Shown here: one piece after another, positions 11,109-22,293 of the stretch
How the letters are laid out: each line of letters starts with the position of its first letter
How positions within the stretch are numbered: position 1 is the first letter of the stretch
Assembly: GCA_900291925.1 (NCBI GenBank)
Contig: UWYS01000001.1
Coordinates: 1,178,001 to 1,242,000, forward strand
Direction of reading: 5' to 3'
DNA from: Thecaphora thlaspeos
Taxonomy: Eukaryota > Basidiomycota > Ustilaginomycetes > Urocystidales > Glomosporiaceae
Length of the DNA: 64,000 nt
Translations under genes and position numbers: made by a program
The notes under the pieces: model-generated
The model's database searches: none
The model's input: only the letters and a program-made list of their open reading frames with translations
What the model was told of the DNA's origin: nothing

Positions 11109-11531
11109 ATGCTCTCGATCGCGAGGACCTCGATGCTACCGAGCTGTTTTCACTCTTGCACAATACGAACTCTTTTAGAACCCCTCCTGGTCCACGCAGA
11201 GATGTTGGCGCTAGCAGCAACCGGTCGGCCAGCGTCGACGTCCATGCGTGGAGACTGCATCTCACCGCTCATGATGATAAGCGCTATGCGACGCCATTCC
11301 GCCTGCGAGAGCGTCGTTGACCCACATCCACACGTGCACAGATTCAGAAAGAGAACGCGGGGACGGCCAGAAAGAGAAAGACAGAACATTAGGCATTGCA
11401 GCGATGGACTGCCTTGCAGAAGGTGAACAGCATAGACTAGCAAAGGGATGCAGTAGTGTCTAATACGATACGATAATGGGGAACGAGAGCCAGGGATATC
11501 GCGTGATCCGACGTCGCGGAGAAGGTCTATC
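11109..11531. other. Convergent 3' intergenic region
   Basis: Between the stops of NDUFB11 and the carboxylesterase. Only short open frames are present, and I see no RNA gene or repeat. Confidence 0.5.
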
Positions 11532-13842
11532 TTAAGAGATGTTCGCGATATACTCAAGCGGCTTGCCCAAGACTTGGCACTGGTTCGACGGTCGACCAAG
11601 GTCGGTCATCCTCTGCGTGGGGCCCAGGCTCATCGAGCGATAGCCATCATCGGCGCCGAGGGAAGACCAGCGTCCGTCTCCCTTGGTCGCGCGCGCCAGT
11701 GTCAGGGCGAACTCTCGTCCTCGTGCGCGCAGGTAGTGGGGCGACGGCGCGGGCGAACCCGTCCGGACGAAGGACGATATCTGGTCGACGACCAGGGTGA
11801 TCCAGGGAAGATCCTTGGCGTCGCGATATGGAAGCCGGAATGCGCTCCCCACCGTGCCGAATACCGTCATCAGATCGCCCGAGTGAGCGAAGAAGTATCG
11901 AGAGGCTGGATCGCCGTTTTGCGGCTCGCAGACCCCTCCGTTGGGGGAGTAGTTGGGTATTTGCCAGGAGCGCTGGTCGTAGACGTAGGCGTAGGTGCGC
12001 GGAAAGACGTTGTTGGCGGCAGACGCGTAGGCCATCGCCTCGATGCCGCAAGCATAGTCGACGTCAGTGTCGACGGTGACCGTCAGGTTCTGCACCCCGT
12101 AGCGAGAGACAGGGAAAGCGGCCGGGCTGTCGACCACCTTTGTCTGATCGGCCGCTTTGATACCGGCGTACGTCATGGCGTCCCGCAGGTCGGTGACGCT
12201 CTTGGGCGGCACCCTGCCCAGCGATGCCTTCTCGTCGCGCATGTGGCCCCAGATTACGGGGACGCGGTTGACATGGCCAGTGGCGCGATTGGGGCGGCGC
12301 ATGTCGAGTCGAGGTGCGTCGATCAATCTGCCGTCCCGGACCGTCTGGGTGTAAGAGGCGTCAAGGAACTTTTCGACGTCGACCTGCCTCAGGCAGGCGA
12401 GCTTGTCGGCAGCGTCACCGCATCCGAGCTTTTCGACAAGCGCCTGCGTTTTGCTGATCCTCGCCTCTTGGATGGTGGGGTAGGTAAAGGTACTGTCCTG
12501 GCCCTTGCCGCTCATCACGATGGCGCCGTGGAAAAGGCCGGCAGCAGCCGGAGAACCGAGCAGATGGGTGATATGCTGAGCGCCGGCCGATTGGCCGATG
12601 ATGGTGACGCGGCTGGGGTCACCACCAAAGGTCGGGCCGTACTGAGGAGGAGAACCATAGGCGAGACTGTCAACGTGGAAATCTCATAGCTTCAGACCGC
12701 GGACAGATTGAAGGAGATGGAGACCACCTACTTTTTGGATCCACTTGAGCACGGTGACGAGATCGCCCAGGCCGTAGTTGCCGCTGATCTTGTCGTCGTA
12801 GGCGAGGTGGCCGAGGGCGCCGAGGCGGTAGTTTGCGGTGAGAACGACCATGTCGGAGCGACTGGCCAGATTGCCGCCGTCAAAGGTGAAGTCAAGGCCG
12901 CTTCCGCTCGTGTAGCCACCGCCGTGGATCCAAAGGGCAATCGGCCGCAGATTCTGCCTGTTGGCCGCCTGGGAGGGTGTGGGCAGGTAAGGGGTGAAGA
13001 TGTTGGTGACAAGGCACTGCTCGGTCCAGAGACTATCCGTCCCGGCCCTCTGCGGGCACTGCCTGAAGCGTCCTTCCTTGAGGCACGTCTGAGACTCCTT
13101 GCCGTGGTACACGGTGGAGTAGGCGAAGCGTTCGACTTTGTTGGCGTAGGGCACCGCCAGAAAGCGGAAAGAGAGGGCGTCTCGATATCTAAGGAGAGAA
13201 GAAAAGGCCAGACAGGGCCTAGACAAAGGTCAGTTCGCCATTCGATGCGCGAGCCCGCCCTTCCACGAAACTCTACAGCGAGAAGGTCAGCACTCACCCA
13301 ACGAACGTTGCGTCGCCGCTGGTAACAGACACCTGCCAAGGCTCACTGGCATCGGTCGAGTTGGCGGCGTTCCACGGTGCGCTCTGGGTGCAGATAGCGG
13401 GCAGACGCGTCTCTGGGCTAGCTTTTGTCTTGGAGACGACGACCTTGCTGGCGGCGGAGAGGACGACGACGTTACCTCCGCCCACGCGGAACTTCTGACC
13501 GGCCTTGTAGTCGCGGCTGTAGAGGAGGTAGCTGAGCTGCGACTGCATGCCGGCCTCCACGGTGCGCTCGGGGAGGGAGGCGAGCGACTCGCCGATGGCC
13601 TTGCAGTCGTCCTCGGCCTGGCGCTGCGTCAGAGTGCCGCCGAGCAGAATGTAGCCTGGCTGCCTGGCGTTGGCATCGGCTGCCCTTTCCCAGGATAGAT
13701 CGTTCTGGTAAAGAAAGGTGAGCCCGGCGCCGAGAGAGGCTGGCGAAGCAGAGGGCGAGGTTGGGAGCGCTGAAGCGAGAAGGGCGGCGGCAACGCCGGC
13801 CGCAGCCAACATCAGCCGAGCCGAGGACGTGAGCACGCTCAT
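11532..13842 (-). CDS. Secreted type-B carboxylesterase/lipase
   Basis: Exons 13842-13298, 13188-12732 and 12641-11532 give 703 residues. Predicted to hydrolyse extracellular esters or lipids. The start at 13842 gives a good signal peptide (SSARLMLAAAGVAAALLASA); an in-frame ATG at 13932 is also open. The type-B fold is clear: IALWIHGGGYTSGSG (oxyanion loop), SDMVVLTANYRLGALGHLA, then FGGDPSRVTIIGQSAG with the nucleophile Ser at about 352, VPVIWGHMRDE and a FAHSGDL catalytic-His segment. The second intron (12731-12642) was placed because it alone joins WIQK to YGPTFGGDP in frame with a pyrimidine-rich acceptor; other acceptors break the frame. The region between the signal and the esterase core (about 150 residues) is not typical of the family and unexplained. 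Substrate cannot be read from sequence. Confidence 0.85.
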
Positions 13843-14939
13843 CGCGACGAAAAGTAGGATATAGGAGAGGCTGGATGTGGTACCTCTCGAAAGCGTCGGT
13901 TGAGCGAGAGGACAGGGTAGTGGGGGGGGCAACGGTGCTGTGGGAGGGTCTTACCAATGCCTTGGAGTAAAAGTAGCCTTTATATGAACCAATCTGTTGG
14001 ACGAGCATAGAGACGCCAATAGTCTATTGGCGCACCTGACGAGGCAGCGAAAGCATCTCCGTATTGATGATGGCGACTTGCAAGGGATCTTCGGCTGCTT
14101 GTATGGCAGCCGAGACCGGGCCGCTGTGCTGCACCAGCAGAGTGCGGGAAAGAGACTACTAAGCTAGAGTAGACTGGATCTACTGCAATGAAAGGCGGAC
14201 AGCACGCACGACGAGCAAGCCGAGAACAGAGCCCCTGGATACTGGACTCGCTAGCGAAAGGTGCAAGAGGAGCCTGCCCGGCATAACTTACATACAAGAA
14301 GGTGCACGCCAAAGTAGGCGCGAGCGAGGCGGCGATGAGGCTCGTGTGCGACGCTCTCTTCCATTCCCCTGTCGCTAGCTTGCATTAAATATATATGTAT
14401 TATCAGTCACAACTTCGGGGTGGGGATACGATGCAGACAATACAGAGAAGTTGTTGGTGGATTAACATTGCGAGGTGACAGGCTGGACGGGGGGCGGCGG
14501 CGGACCGTTGCTCGGCGCGCGAGGTACATGTAACTGATGCTTAGCGATGTTGGATGGCGCCGGGTTGGGGCGGCGGCCTTCTCTCAGCCACGCGGTGCGG
14601 CGGCTGGGGTAAGTAAATCAACTACGTGTCGCTGTTGCCCGACGCGTCGCCCGTCGCCCGCCGCTCCTCGGCCCCGAGAGCCCCTGAGCGCTGAGCCGTC
14701 GACCAGCCAACTCTAGAATCCGACGGTCGAGAAGCTTCCACCACCACACCCGCCTCCTCCACCGCCACCCGCGGCCACGCAAGCCCTCCAGCACCTACTC
14801 CTCCCTCCTTGATTTCGCCACCGCCAGAGCGCATATACCCCGCTTCCCGCTCGGTCGCACTTACATTCCACATTTTCCATCTCACGCCACCTTCGTCTTC
14901 CACCACCACCTCCTCCACCATCCACGACCAACTCCCAAC
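13843..14939. promoter_or_regulatory. Divergent intergenic region, carboxylesterase and AN1 gene
   Basis: 1.1 kb between two divergent genes. It has a TATA box on the esterase side (listed separately), an AT-rich patch around 14381-14402 (ATATATAT) unusual for this GC-rich window, and a long pyrimidine-rich leader (about 14740-14935) before the AN1 start codon. Open frames here have no domain. Confidence 0.5.
13979..13984 (-). promoter_or_regulatory. TATA box of the carboxylesterase gene
   Basis: TATAAA on the minus strand, followed by GG. It lies about 140 bp upstream of the signal-peptide ATG at 13842, which favours that start and a regulated promoter. A clear TATA box is uncommon in this window. 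Confidence 0.55.
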
Positions 14940-16295
14940 ATGCCGGAGCGCTCCACAGGCGCCATGATGTTCATCGGCGAGCGATGTCATCTCGACGAAT
15001 GTCACCGCGAGGACTTCCTCCCACTCAAGTGCGCACATTGCCGCGAGAGCTTCTGCGCCTCCCACTTTCGCCCTGCGGCCCATCGCTGCACCCGCCACGA
15101 CGACAGCACCGCCGACTACCGCGTCCCCCTCTGTCCTCTCTGCGACTCACCACCACAAGGATGGAAGCGGGACGAGGATCCCAACATCGCCATGGACAGA
15201 CACCTCTCTGCCGGCCGATGTCCCGCTCTAGACTCGAACGGACTCGTCAAGGCTGATAGCAAGGCTTCGGCCGCGGCGGCCGCGGCGACGGCAACGCCAA
15301 CTGCATCATCTTCGTCATCGACGAGCGCACGGCAGAAGAAGGACAACGAATGCCAGTTCAAGAAGTGCTCCAAGATCATGCTCGTACCAATACAGGTAAG
15401 TCGCTGCATCACGCTCTCGTTCGTGCACAACAGCACCAAGGCCATCATCAGACTGACGCACTCGCTGCTTCCTCTGCCCGCCACACAGTGTCCTCAATGC
15501 CGCGCATCCTTCTGTCCTTCGCACCGAGCGCCCGCCCAACACACCTGCGGCTCCTCACCTGCTTCCTCAACGACGCGACTTGACACACCCAACAGGTCCA
15601 ACGTGGCCGGCCCTTCCTCCTCCTCTCCGTCGGCATTCAAGAAGATGGCCTCGTCCGTCTCCAAGCCCACCCTCCCCTCTCTCGGCAAGAACACGTCAAA
15701 GAGCGACGCACCGCCTTCCGACGAACCGCGGCGCACGCCCATGGCAGCAATAGCATCCAAGACGACACACCGCAAGCTCTTCGACAAGACTGACAAGTGG
15801 GTGCCCCGATCGGTCTTTGGACTGGCCTAAGCGAAGGAAGCCGAGGTGAGAAGGGGGGAAAGGAAGCTTTCGACGCCAGTAGGCCAGATTAGGAGGGCAG
15901 GACAGTATTGAGATGTGTTCTCTGTGCTGTGCTGCCGAGTAGAAAAGAGACGGAATCGAGCAGATCCTGTTTGCTCTCCGTGAGGGCGTGAGCGAGAGTG
16001 CTAGAGATGCGTGGTACGAGCACAAGCGCTTCGACAACGTCCGCTGGGCGCCGATCTCCTTTGTCTCTACGTCCAAGCCAACCTGACCCGTCGAAACACC
16101 TCTTCTTCATCTCCCCAACTCTCTCCTGTCCTCAGACGCGCAAAGGCAGAGCGTATCTCGACCATCAAGGCAACGCAGGCACGCCAGAAGAAAGGTCTGC
16201 TGACATCGGCCGAAGAGACGAAGCTCGCAGAAGAAATGGCTTCCATGGCTAGGATATCCGGAGGCAAGAAGGACTCTGATTGCGTCATATGCTGA
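14940..16295 (+). CDS. AN1-type zinc finger protein with C-terminal CaaX box (ZFAND2-like)
   Basis: Exons 14940-15395, 15489-15796 and 16136-16295 give 307 residues. Two AN1 fingers are visible: CHLDEC, then CAHCRESFCASHFRPAAHRC at residues about 16-50, and CQFKKC, then CPQCRASFCPSHRAPAQHTC across the first intron. The tail (KRAKAERI, then ATQARQKKGLL) ends in CVIC, a prenylation CaaX motif. Animal ZFAND2B/AIRAPL has two AN1 fingers and a CaaX end and works at the ER-associated proteasome with Cdc48/p97; the same role is inferred here. The second intron is long for this window (339 nt). Reading through it gives a shorter frame ending at 15830 (WVPRSVFGLA) that lacks the CaaX tail. The splice is preferred because it restores the tail in exact frame. 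Confidence 0.85.
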
Positions 16296-16437
16296 TGTCG
16301 CCAGGAGCCGTTCTTGATGCTAGCGCCAGGTCATGTTTGGTCTCGTCAGCCGTTAGCGAACACCTTGTACCTTTTTTCAGCATACATGTATAAACGGCGC
16401 GATAGAGACGTCGCTTAGCCATGGCGGATCGATGGCT

Positions 16438-17741
16438 TCACTCGTAGCTGAGCTGTCTAAATGTGATGCTCTGTATCGGGCGGAGAGTACAAGTAGATAG
16501 TGATACGGGCTTAGTCATCGATCGGCTCGCCGCCGAGGTGCATCGAGGCACGGAGACGACAGCGATACTACTCACGATACGCGGCCTTTTGACCTTGAGC
16601 TCCTTTGGTATTTTGTGGGTATACAGCTGCTGCGTCTCGCCCTGCATGACGAGCAGACTTCCGTTCCTCAGGATCCACCTCTTGACCTTCACTTCCTTCT
16701 CGTCCCCTCCTCCCTTTTCGCCGTCGTTCAGCGGGGTCATGTTCGACTTGCGCTTGCGAGTGGCTTTGCGCTTCATGATCCAGCTTCGATCGGCGCGGAG
16801 CGAGACGGTGACTATGACTTTGTTTTCCTTGTTGTCGCTGTGCTTGCCGATGTAGATCTTGCCATCGTCGTAGCGGTTGAGCACGCAGTGGTTGAAACGC
16901 ACCTCGGAACCGAGACAGGCGTCTGAAGAGAGGAGAGGCAATGTGGTTGAGTAACGGTGGGAAGGGGGAATGCATCTCAACTGGGTGGCCACTGGCGTAT
17001 CGCAGAGCGAAGCAAGCAACGCGGTCGGAAGAGATGAGGCATCAGCCTCACGAGCTCCGAGCGAATCAACAGATCAACGGGGTGCTGGTGACTTGCCGAT
17101 ACACACCTGTACTTGAGGTCCAGACCAGGCTCGGTAGCGTAGGCACAGATCTCTCGACATTGAGTAATCTCCTTTCCGTAGACCTTGAGCTTCGGCTGGT
17201 ACCAATCCGACAGAGCGGTCAGTTCCTTTCGCCACCGTTCCGCCGTCCTTGCGTCGATCCAACCTGACTTGTAGTAGATGTCGGCGCCCGGTAGGCCTTC
17301 TACTCTGTACGCGTCGCAGAACTGCTTCCGTGTGATGGGATGAAACGGCCCCCGATGTCCGTTTAGCGGTGCCGCCACAGCGAGGGCAGCTTCTGCGTGG
17401 GGGCTGAGATCGGTATCATCGCCATACCTTTCGATCTTTGTGCGCTTTTTCGGAGATTCAGAGGTGGTAGACGAGGTGGTAGCCTCGAAAGGTCCAGAAT
17501 CGTTGAGGCGTGGCTGACGGTTGCGCCGTGGGCCGAAGCGCAGCTCGAACAGAGTCGGCTGGTACGCCGTTGCCTGATGCAGCGAGGACTTGAAGCTGCT
17601 TTCCTTGATCGAAGCCGAAGTTTCGACAGTATCGGAAAGCGGTGTCGGTGCAAAAGTAGGGCGTGGCATGGCGGTGGCGGTGGCGGTGGCGGTGACGATG
17701 GTCGGTGCTGGTGGCTCCGAGGCTGTTACGCCACCGGTCAA
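16438..17741 (-). CDS. AlkB-family 2-oxoglutarate/Fe(II) dioxygenase (ALKBH2/3-like)
   Basis: Exons 17741-17105, 16922-16576 and 16470-16438 give 338 residues from the most upstream start; a second in-frame ATG at 17669 (MPRPTFAPTP) is equally plausible. The iron ligands are H240 and D242 (GKHSDNKE) and the later His (YTHKIPK), and the 2-oxoglutarate Arg lies in SITFRQLSYE at the very end, as in ALKBH2/3 proteins. FNHCVLNRY upstream of HxD is the family's substrate-lid region. Such enzymes remove alkyl lesions from DNA or RNA. A Lys/Arg-rich insert (MKRKATRKRKSNM) follows HxD. The first intron donor (T then GTGTAT) is the choice that keeps the frame; it is less standard than the others here. 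Confidence 0.85.
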
Positions 17742-18505
17742 GCTCGGGGTCCAGGTCGGAGGTGGAGGCCGAGTGCGCGGCGAATTTCGCTCCGTGTATG
17801 CAGTGGGCCAGGACGGATCGGATCCCGGCCGAGCGAGCGCGACATGGGAAGTTGGGGCGGGGCCCTGGCCTGTTTACGACAGAGAAATCTCCGCGCCGCC
17901 TCTCGAGTTCTGCCGTTCCTTATCAAGATCTTGGGCTGCGCGGTCTCTTTTTTGATGACTTGTTATTTTCTCTTTCTTTCCTACACTGAGGCCTCAGAGC
18001 GGCTGCATGCGCAACTTTGAGCCTACTGTAGATTGACCGCACGTTGCGAAGAGCTGTAAGGAGGGCTTACACCTGCCATCATCAAGGATTAACAACAGCG
18101 TCTGAGGTGGCGAAGGGGGAGCTGCGGCCAAGATCTCCAGAGAGGGAAGGGGTTGGCCGGGAAAGAATTCGTTGAGAACGCGCACGGGCTGCCGACCGTA
18201 GGCCGAGCCTCGCAGGTTTTTTTTCCTGGCCCTGCATCTTCCAGCCTTTTTTTGTGTCGTGTCTGATGAAGCGGGCCGTCGTGGTCCCTCCGCTGGCACG
18301 GATCCTCGTAGATTGGCCGTCTGGCTCGAACAGCAAATCAGCGAGCAGCCATAGCAGCAACGAGGCGCAGAAGCCCCTCGCCCCTCGGCCGTCTGTCTTT
18401 ATCCTGGCGCATACATCTCCCTTCTCCCTTCCATACTCCTCCTCCTCCTCCTCCTTCCCCTCCCCCCACACCACATCATCCACCCACCCCTTTCGCACCG
18501 CAGTC
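17742..18505. promoter_or_regulatory. Divergent promoter, AlkB-like gene and pyruvate kinase
   Basis: 0.76 kb. On the pyruvate kinase side it ends in a CT-rich leader at about 18418-18482 (CTCCTCCTC repeats), typical of highly expressed fungal glycolytic genes. T-runs lie near 18218 and 18247. No consensus TATA box was seen. Confidence 0.5.
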
Positions 18506-20429
18506 ATGATCTACTCTCCCATCGCCAAGACCCAGCTGGAGTGGCTCGCCTCGCTCAACCCCCTCGAGCACGGCGTCGACAACAAGTTCTTCCGCAAGAC
18601 GTGAGTCGGGTGGACCGGCCGGACAGCGGCAAGCGGCAGTGGCGCTAAAGCTGAAGAAGAGACTGGCGCTGACCGGATGCTTTTGACCCGCTCTCGCTGC
18701 CGAACGACGCACTGCAGCTCCATCATCGCGACCATCGGTCCCAAGACCAAGAATGTCGAGTCGCTCGGTGCCCTCCGCAAGGCCGGTATGAACATCGGTG
18801 AGTCCCGTTTGCTAAGCGGTAGCGGTAAAGGTCGTCATGGAGAGTGCAGTGCAAGTACTGACCGACCATTCCACCCCTCGACCATTGCGCCGCCTCTTTG
18901 AACGACAGTCCGACTCAACGCCTCGCACGGATCGCACGAGTACTTCCAGTCGGTCATTGACAACGCCCGCGCCGTCGTCGCCCAGACCCCTGGAAGATCG
19001 CTCGCCATTGCTCTCGACACCGTGAGTGTTCCGGCCTTTGTAGTGCTGAAAGGTGCGCTGATTCCGAGCACGTTGATGCTGACGAGAACCGCACTTTTCA
19101 CACGCCATGCTTTGACGTCCACAGAAAGGCCCCGAGATGCGCACCGGTGTCATGGTCAACGGCGAGGACCAGAAGATCCCGATGGGCCACGAGTTCTACG
19201 TCACCACCGACCCTGCCTACGCCGAGAAGTGCAGCCTCGAGTACCTTTACATCGACTACGCTAACCTCGCCAAGAAGGTCGAGGTCGGCCGCACCATCTA
19301 CGTCGACGACGGCATCCTCTCGCTCGAGGTCCTCGCCATCGAGAGCGACAAGCTCGTCAAAGTCCGCGCCGCCAACAACGGCGTCCTCTCGTCCAAGAAG
19401 GGCGTCAACCTCCCGCTGACCGACGTCGACCTGCCCGCCATCTCGGAGAAGGACAGGCAGGACCTCCTCTTCGCCGTCGAGCAGGACCTCGACATGGTCT
19501 TTGCCTCGTTCATCCGCCGCGGCAGCGATGTCCGCACCATCCGCGAGATCCTCGGCGAGAAGGGCGCCCACATCAAGATCATCTCCAAGGTCGAGAACCA
19601 CCAGGGCGTCCAGAACTTTGACGAGATCCTCAAGGAGTCGGACGGCATCATGGTTGCCCGTGGAGACCTCGGCATTGAGATCCCCGCCCCCCAGGTCTTT
19701 ATGGCGCAGAAGATGATGATCGCCAAGTCCAACATTGCCGGCAAACCCGTCATCTGCGCGACCCAGATGCTCGAGTCGATGATTGTCAACAACCGACCCA
19801 CGCGTGCTGAGGTCTCGGATGTTGCCAACGCCGTCCTCGACGGCGCCGACTGTGTCATGCTCTCGGGAGAGACGGCCAAGGGCGCCTATCCCGTCGAGGC
19901 CGTCAGGATGATGGCTGAGACTGCCTACCTCGCCGAGCAGAGCATCTCATATACTCCCTTCTTCAACGAGATGCGCAGCCTCACCCAGGTTCCTACCGAC
20001 ACCAACGAGACGATCGCCATGGCTGCCGTCTCGGCCTCGCTCGAGCAGCACGCCGGCGCCATCCTGCTCATGTCGACCAGCGGCACCACCGCCCGCCTGG
20101 TCAGCAAGTACAGGCCCAGCTGCCCCATCCTCACCATCACGCGCGACCCGCACACCGCCCGCGACGTCCACCTTTACCGCGGCTGCTACCCCTTCCTTTA
20201 CCCGCACCCGCGCCCCGACAACAACTCCAAGTGGCAGGAGGATGTCGACAACAGGATCAAGTACGGCCTCGCTGAGGCGCTTGCGCTTGGCATCATTGAG
20301 AAGGGCGACACCGTCATCGCCCTCCAGGGCTGGCGCGGTGGCCAGGGACACACCAACTCGCTCCGTGTCCTCAGCGTCCCCGACAGCGCCCGCGAGTTCA
20401 CCCTCGAGGGTACCTCGACCAAGCAGTAG
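18506..20429 (+). CDS. PYK1: Pyruvate kinase
   Basis: Four exons, 18506-18600, 18718-18797, 18909-19021 and 19125-20429, give 530 residues. Catalyses phosphoenolpyruvate plus ADP to pyruvate plus ATP, the last step of glycolysis, in the cytosol. Core motifs are all present: [52 protein letters not shown] (the pyruvate kinase active-site signature, with the catalytic Lys earlier in IKIISKVEN), MLESM, and [13 protein letters not shown]. The three 5' introns cluster in the first 600 bp, leaving one long exon. Third codon positions are strongly C-biased, as expected for high expression. Length is close to the 500-residue yeast enzyme. Confidence 0.97.
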
Positions 20430-21990
20430 ACGTCGCCGTCCCTCAGCCGGCGGGCCTTCTCCCCAGAACTGTGCCGTCTCGTTGGTTCCTAAATGTGTCG
20501 AACGGAGGTTGACTCTGGATCCCTTGCTATGCTTACCCCCCTCCACGATCCGCTCTATGCGGCCTTCTCTTTCGCAATCCCGTCATCTTGTGTCTCTGTC
20601 GCCTTGTACTCTGTTTCCACGCGATGAATCTTGTTCCCTGGTCATCTTGTCACTATTGGTGGTGTCTGGTGTCGAACTGACTGGCTGACTGACTGGCTGG
20701 GAAAGGTGATAGATCGATATTTCCCCTTCAGCTCGGCTCTGCCGCCCGTTTTTCTTACATTTTTGCGACCAGCGCATGTCACATCGATCTTCGGGCGAAG
20801 AGGTGTCGGTCAGAGATGGCGCACAAGATTGGTCGATTGCGCCGGACAGGGTGGTGGCAACAGGTCGAATACAGCGCTCGGTCGAGATGAAGGCGATGGC
20901 GAGGGTGAGGGTGAAGAGGATAGGAGAGAGAAAAAAAAGGGGGAGGGGGGACTTTGGATGAGCAGGGAGAGGGTGGGCTGCTTGGGTTATAGCCAAATGT
21001 ACTGTAAAGCAAGACGACGCCCAGAATTTCCCGCTCCTTCGGAGAAAGTAGGGAGGCGCCCCGGATCGTTCCGACGCTTTGCAGCGGCAGAGGGGTGCGT
21101 TTGACGCTGGATCGGGGTGGTGGAACTTTTATTAAGGGAATCGGCCTGTACGGTCTTGGTCACATCGCTCGACGATCGTATGAGGGACAGCTCAACAGCC
21201 CTCGCTCCGCATGTACAGTACATCGAAGGTCGCATAAGTGCATCTCCTTTTGGTCCAGCAACCCCGCATCTCGAGCGCCAATGCCGGAGGCCGTGAGATC
21301 CGCAGCTGTTCAAGACCTTGCTTGACATGTGACAAGGGGCAACATGGGCTGTACGGGGGACGCTCTGCGACTTCTCGCCTTCCCCGATGCAGTCACCGCC
21401 TAGGCATACCGGTAAGTGTCGGCCCGCCCCAACAAGGCGCTGGCTCGAGTCGGGCCCTCGCCCGGCGTTGCTACTTAGCGATGTACTTACTACTGTACCA
21501 GGTATCGGAAGGTTGCTGTGGCTGACGTGCGGCGTTGCGAGCAGGAGCGAGCTAGTTTGCCGTCCGCGGCTGGGGTCGTTGACCGCCTTCGCCGCCCCGC
21601 CACACGCGAGGTTCGCTCCCGAGCCGTTCGACCCAACGCGGCGATTTACAAGAAAGTCGCCACCATGTCTGTCACCTGAGGCATTCTCGCCTCGTATACA
21701 GGGTACGTAGCGCTGCACCCTCCTTTCGCGGAGGTGGAGGAGTCTCGAGGCCAAGCCGTCACGGCGGGCTCCGAAGTCAAGCTTTGTTCAAATAATTTCA
21801 CCTTCCGCGTGGCCTGGCCCTGCTGTCAGACAGCGCTCGCTTTGTTGGGGAAAAAATCTGATGCGCTCGTAACGCCGCCGCTCGCACCAGCGAAACGCAC
21901 TCGCACTCAGCAAGCAGCTGCTTGCCACAAATGCTGCTGCTTATCATGAGCAGCAGCTCTGAAGCTTGCTTGTAAGTTTGCTGTGAGCTA
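20430..21990. other. Intergenic between pyruvate kinase and the transposon
   Basis: 1.56 kb without a supported gene. A 255-codon minus-strand frame (20987-21754) lacks any domain and I do not call it. Several short GTACTGTAC-like palindromes lie here (around 21000, 21212 and 21491), and one recurs just right of the transposon (near 25035). The last bases, TA at 21989-21990, are the left copy of the transposon target duplication. Confidence 0.5.
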
Positions 21991-22142
21991 CAGTTGGGTG
22001 CAGATCAATTGAGACATGAGGAAGAAAGAAAGACTGAGAGAGACCCTAGGAGTGATCTTGGCAATCACTCAAGATCACTACCTCCACTTACCTTGGACAC
22101 CTTGCTCAACTACCATACCCCTGACTGCCAACTGCACACTAC
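21991..22142 (+). repeat. Left terminal inverted repeat
   Basis: Matches the reverse complement of 24850-25001 over about 152 bp with roughly 13 mismatches by eye, nearly all transitions. Several mismatches are CA here against TG in the partner, or TG here against CG there, the pattern left by deamination of an ancestral CpG. Confidence 0.9.
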
Positions 22143-22293
22143 CACCACCCCCTACCAGTGCTGCCTGCCAACAATGCCAGCTCTATCCAACTGCTCCTGA
22201 CACCTTCTCTTTCTCCTTCAACCTGCTCTCAATCAACTCCACCATTGCAGCACACCAACCAAGCTTGCTGCACTTCCCAACACTGCCAGCAGG

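Noticed and set aside
12642..12731. Frameshift in the carboxylesterase near the second intron
   Set aside because: Several acceptors gave a broken frame, but the acceptor ending CCTCCTCAG joins WIQK to YGPTFGGDP exactly in frame, so no frameshift is needed.
20987..21754. 255-codon minus-strand open frame left of the transposon
   Set aside because: No recognisable motif, no good leader, and composition unlike the neighbouring genes' coding pattern.
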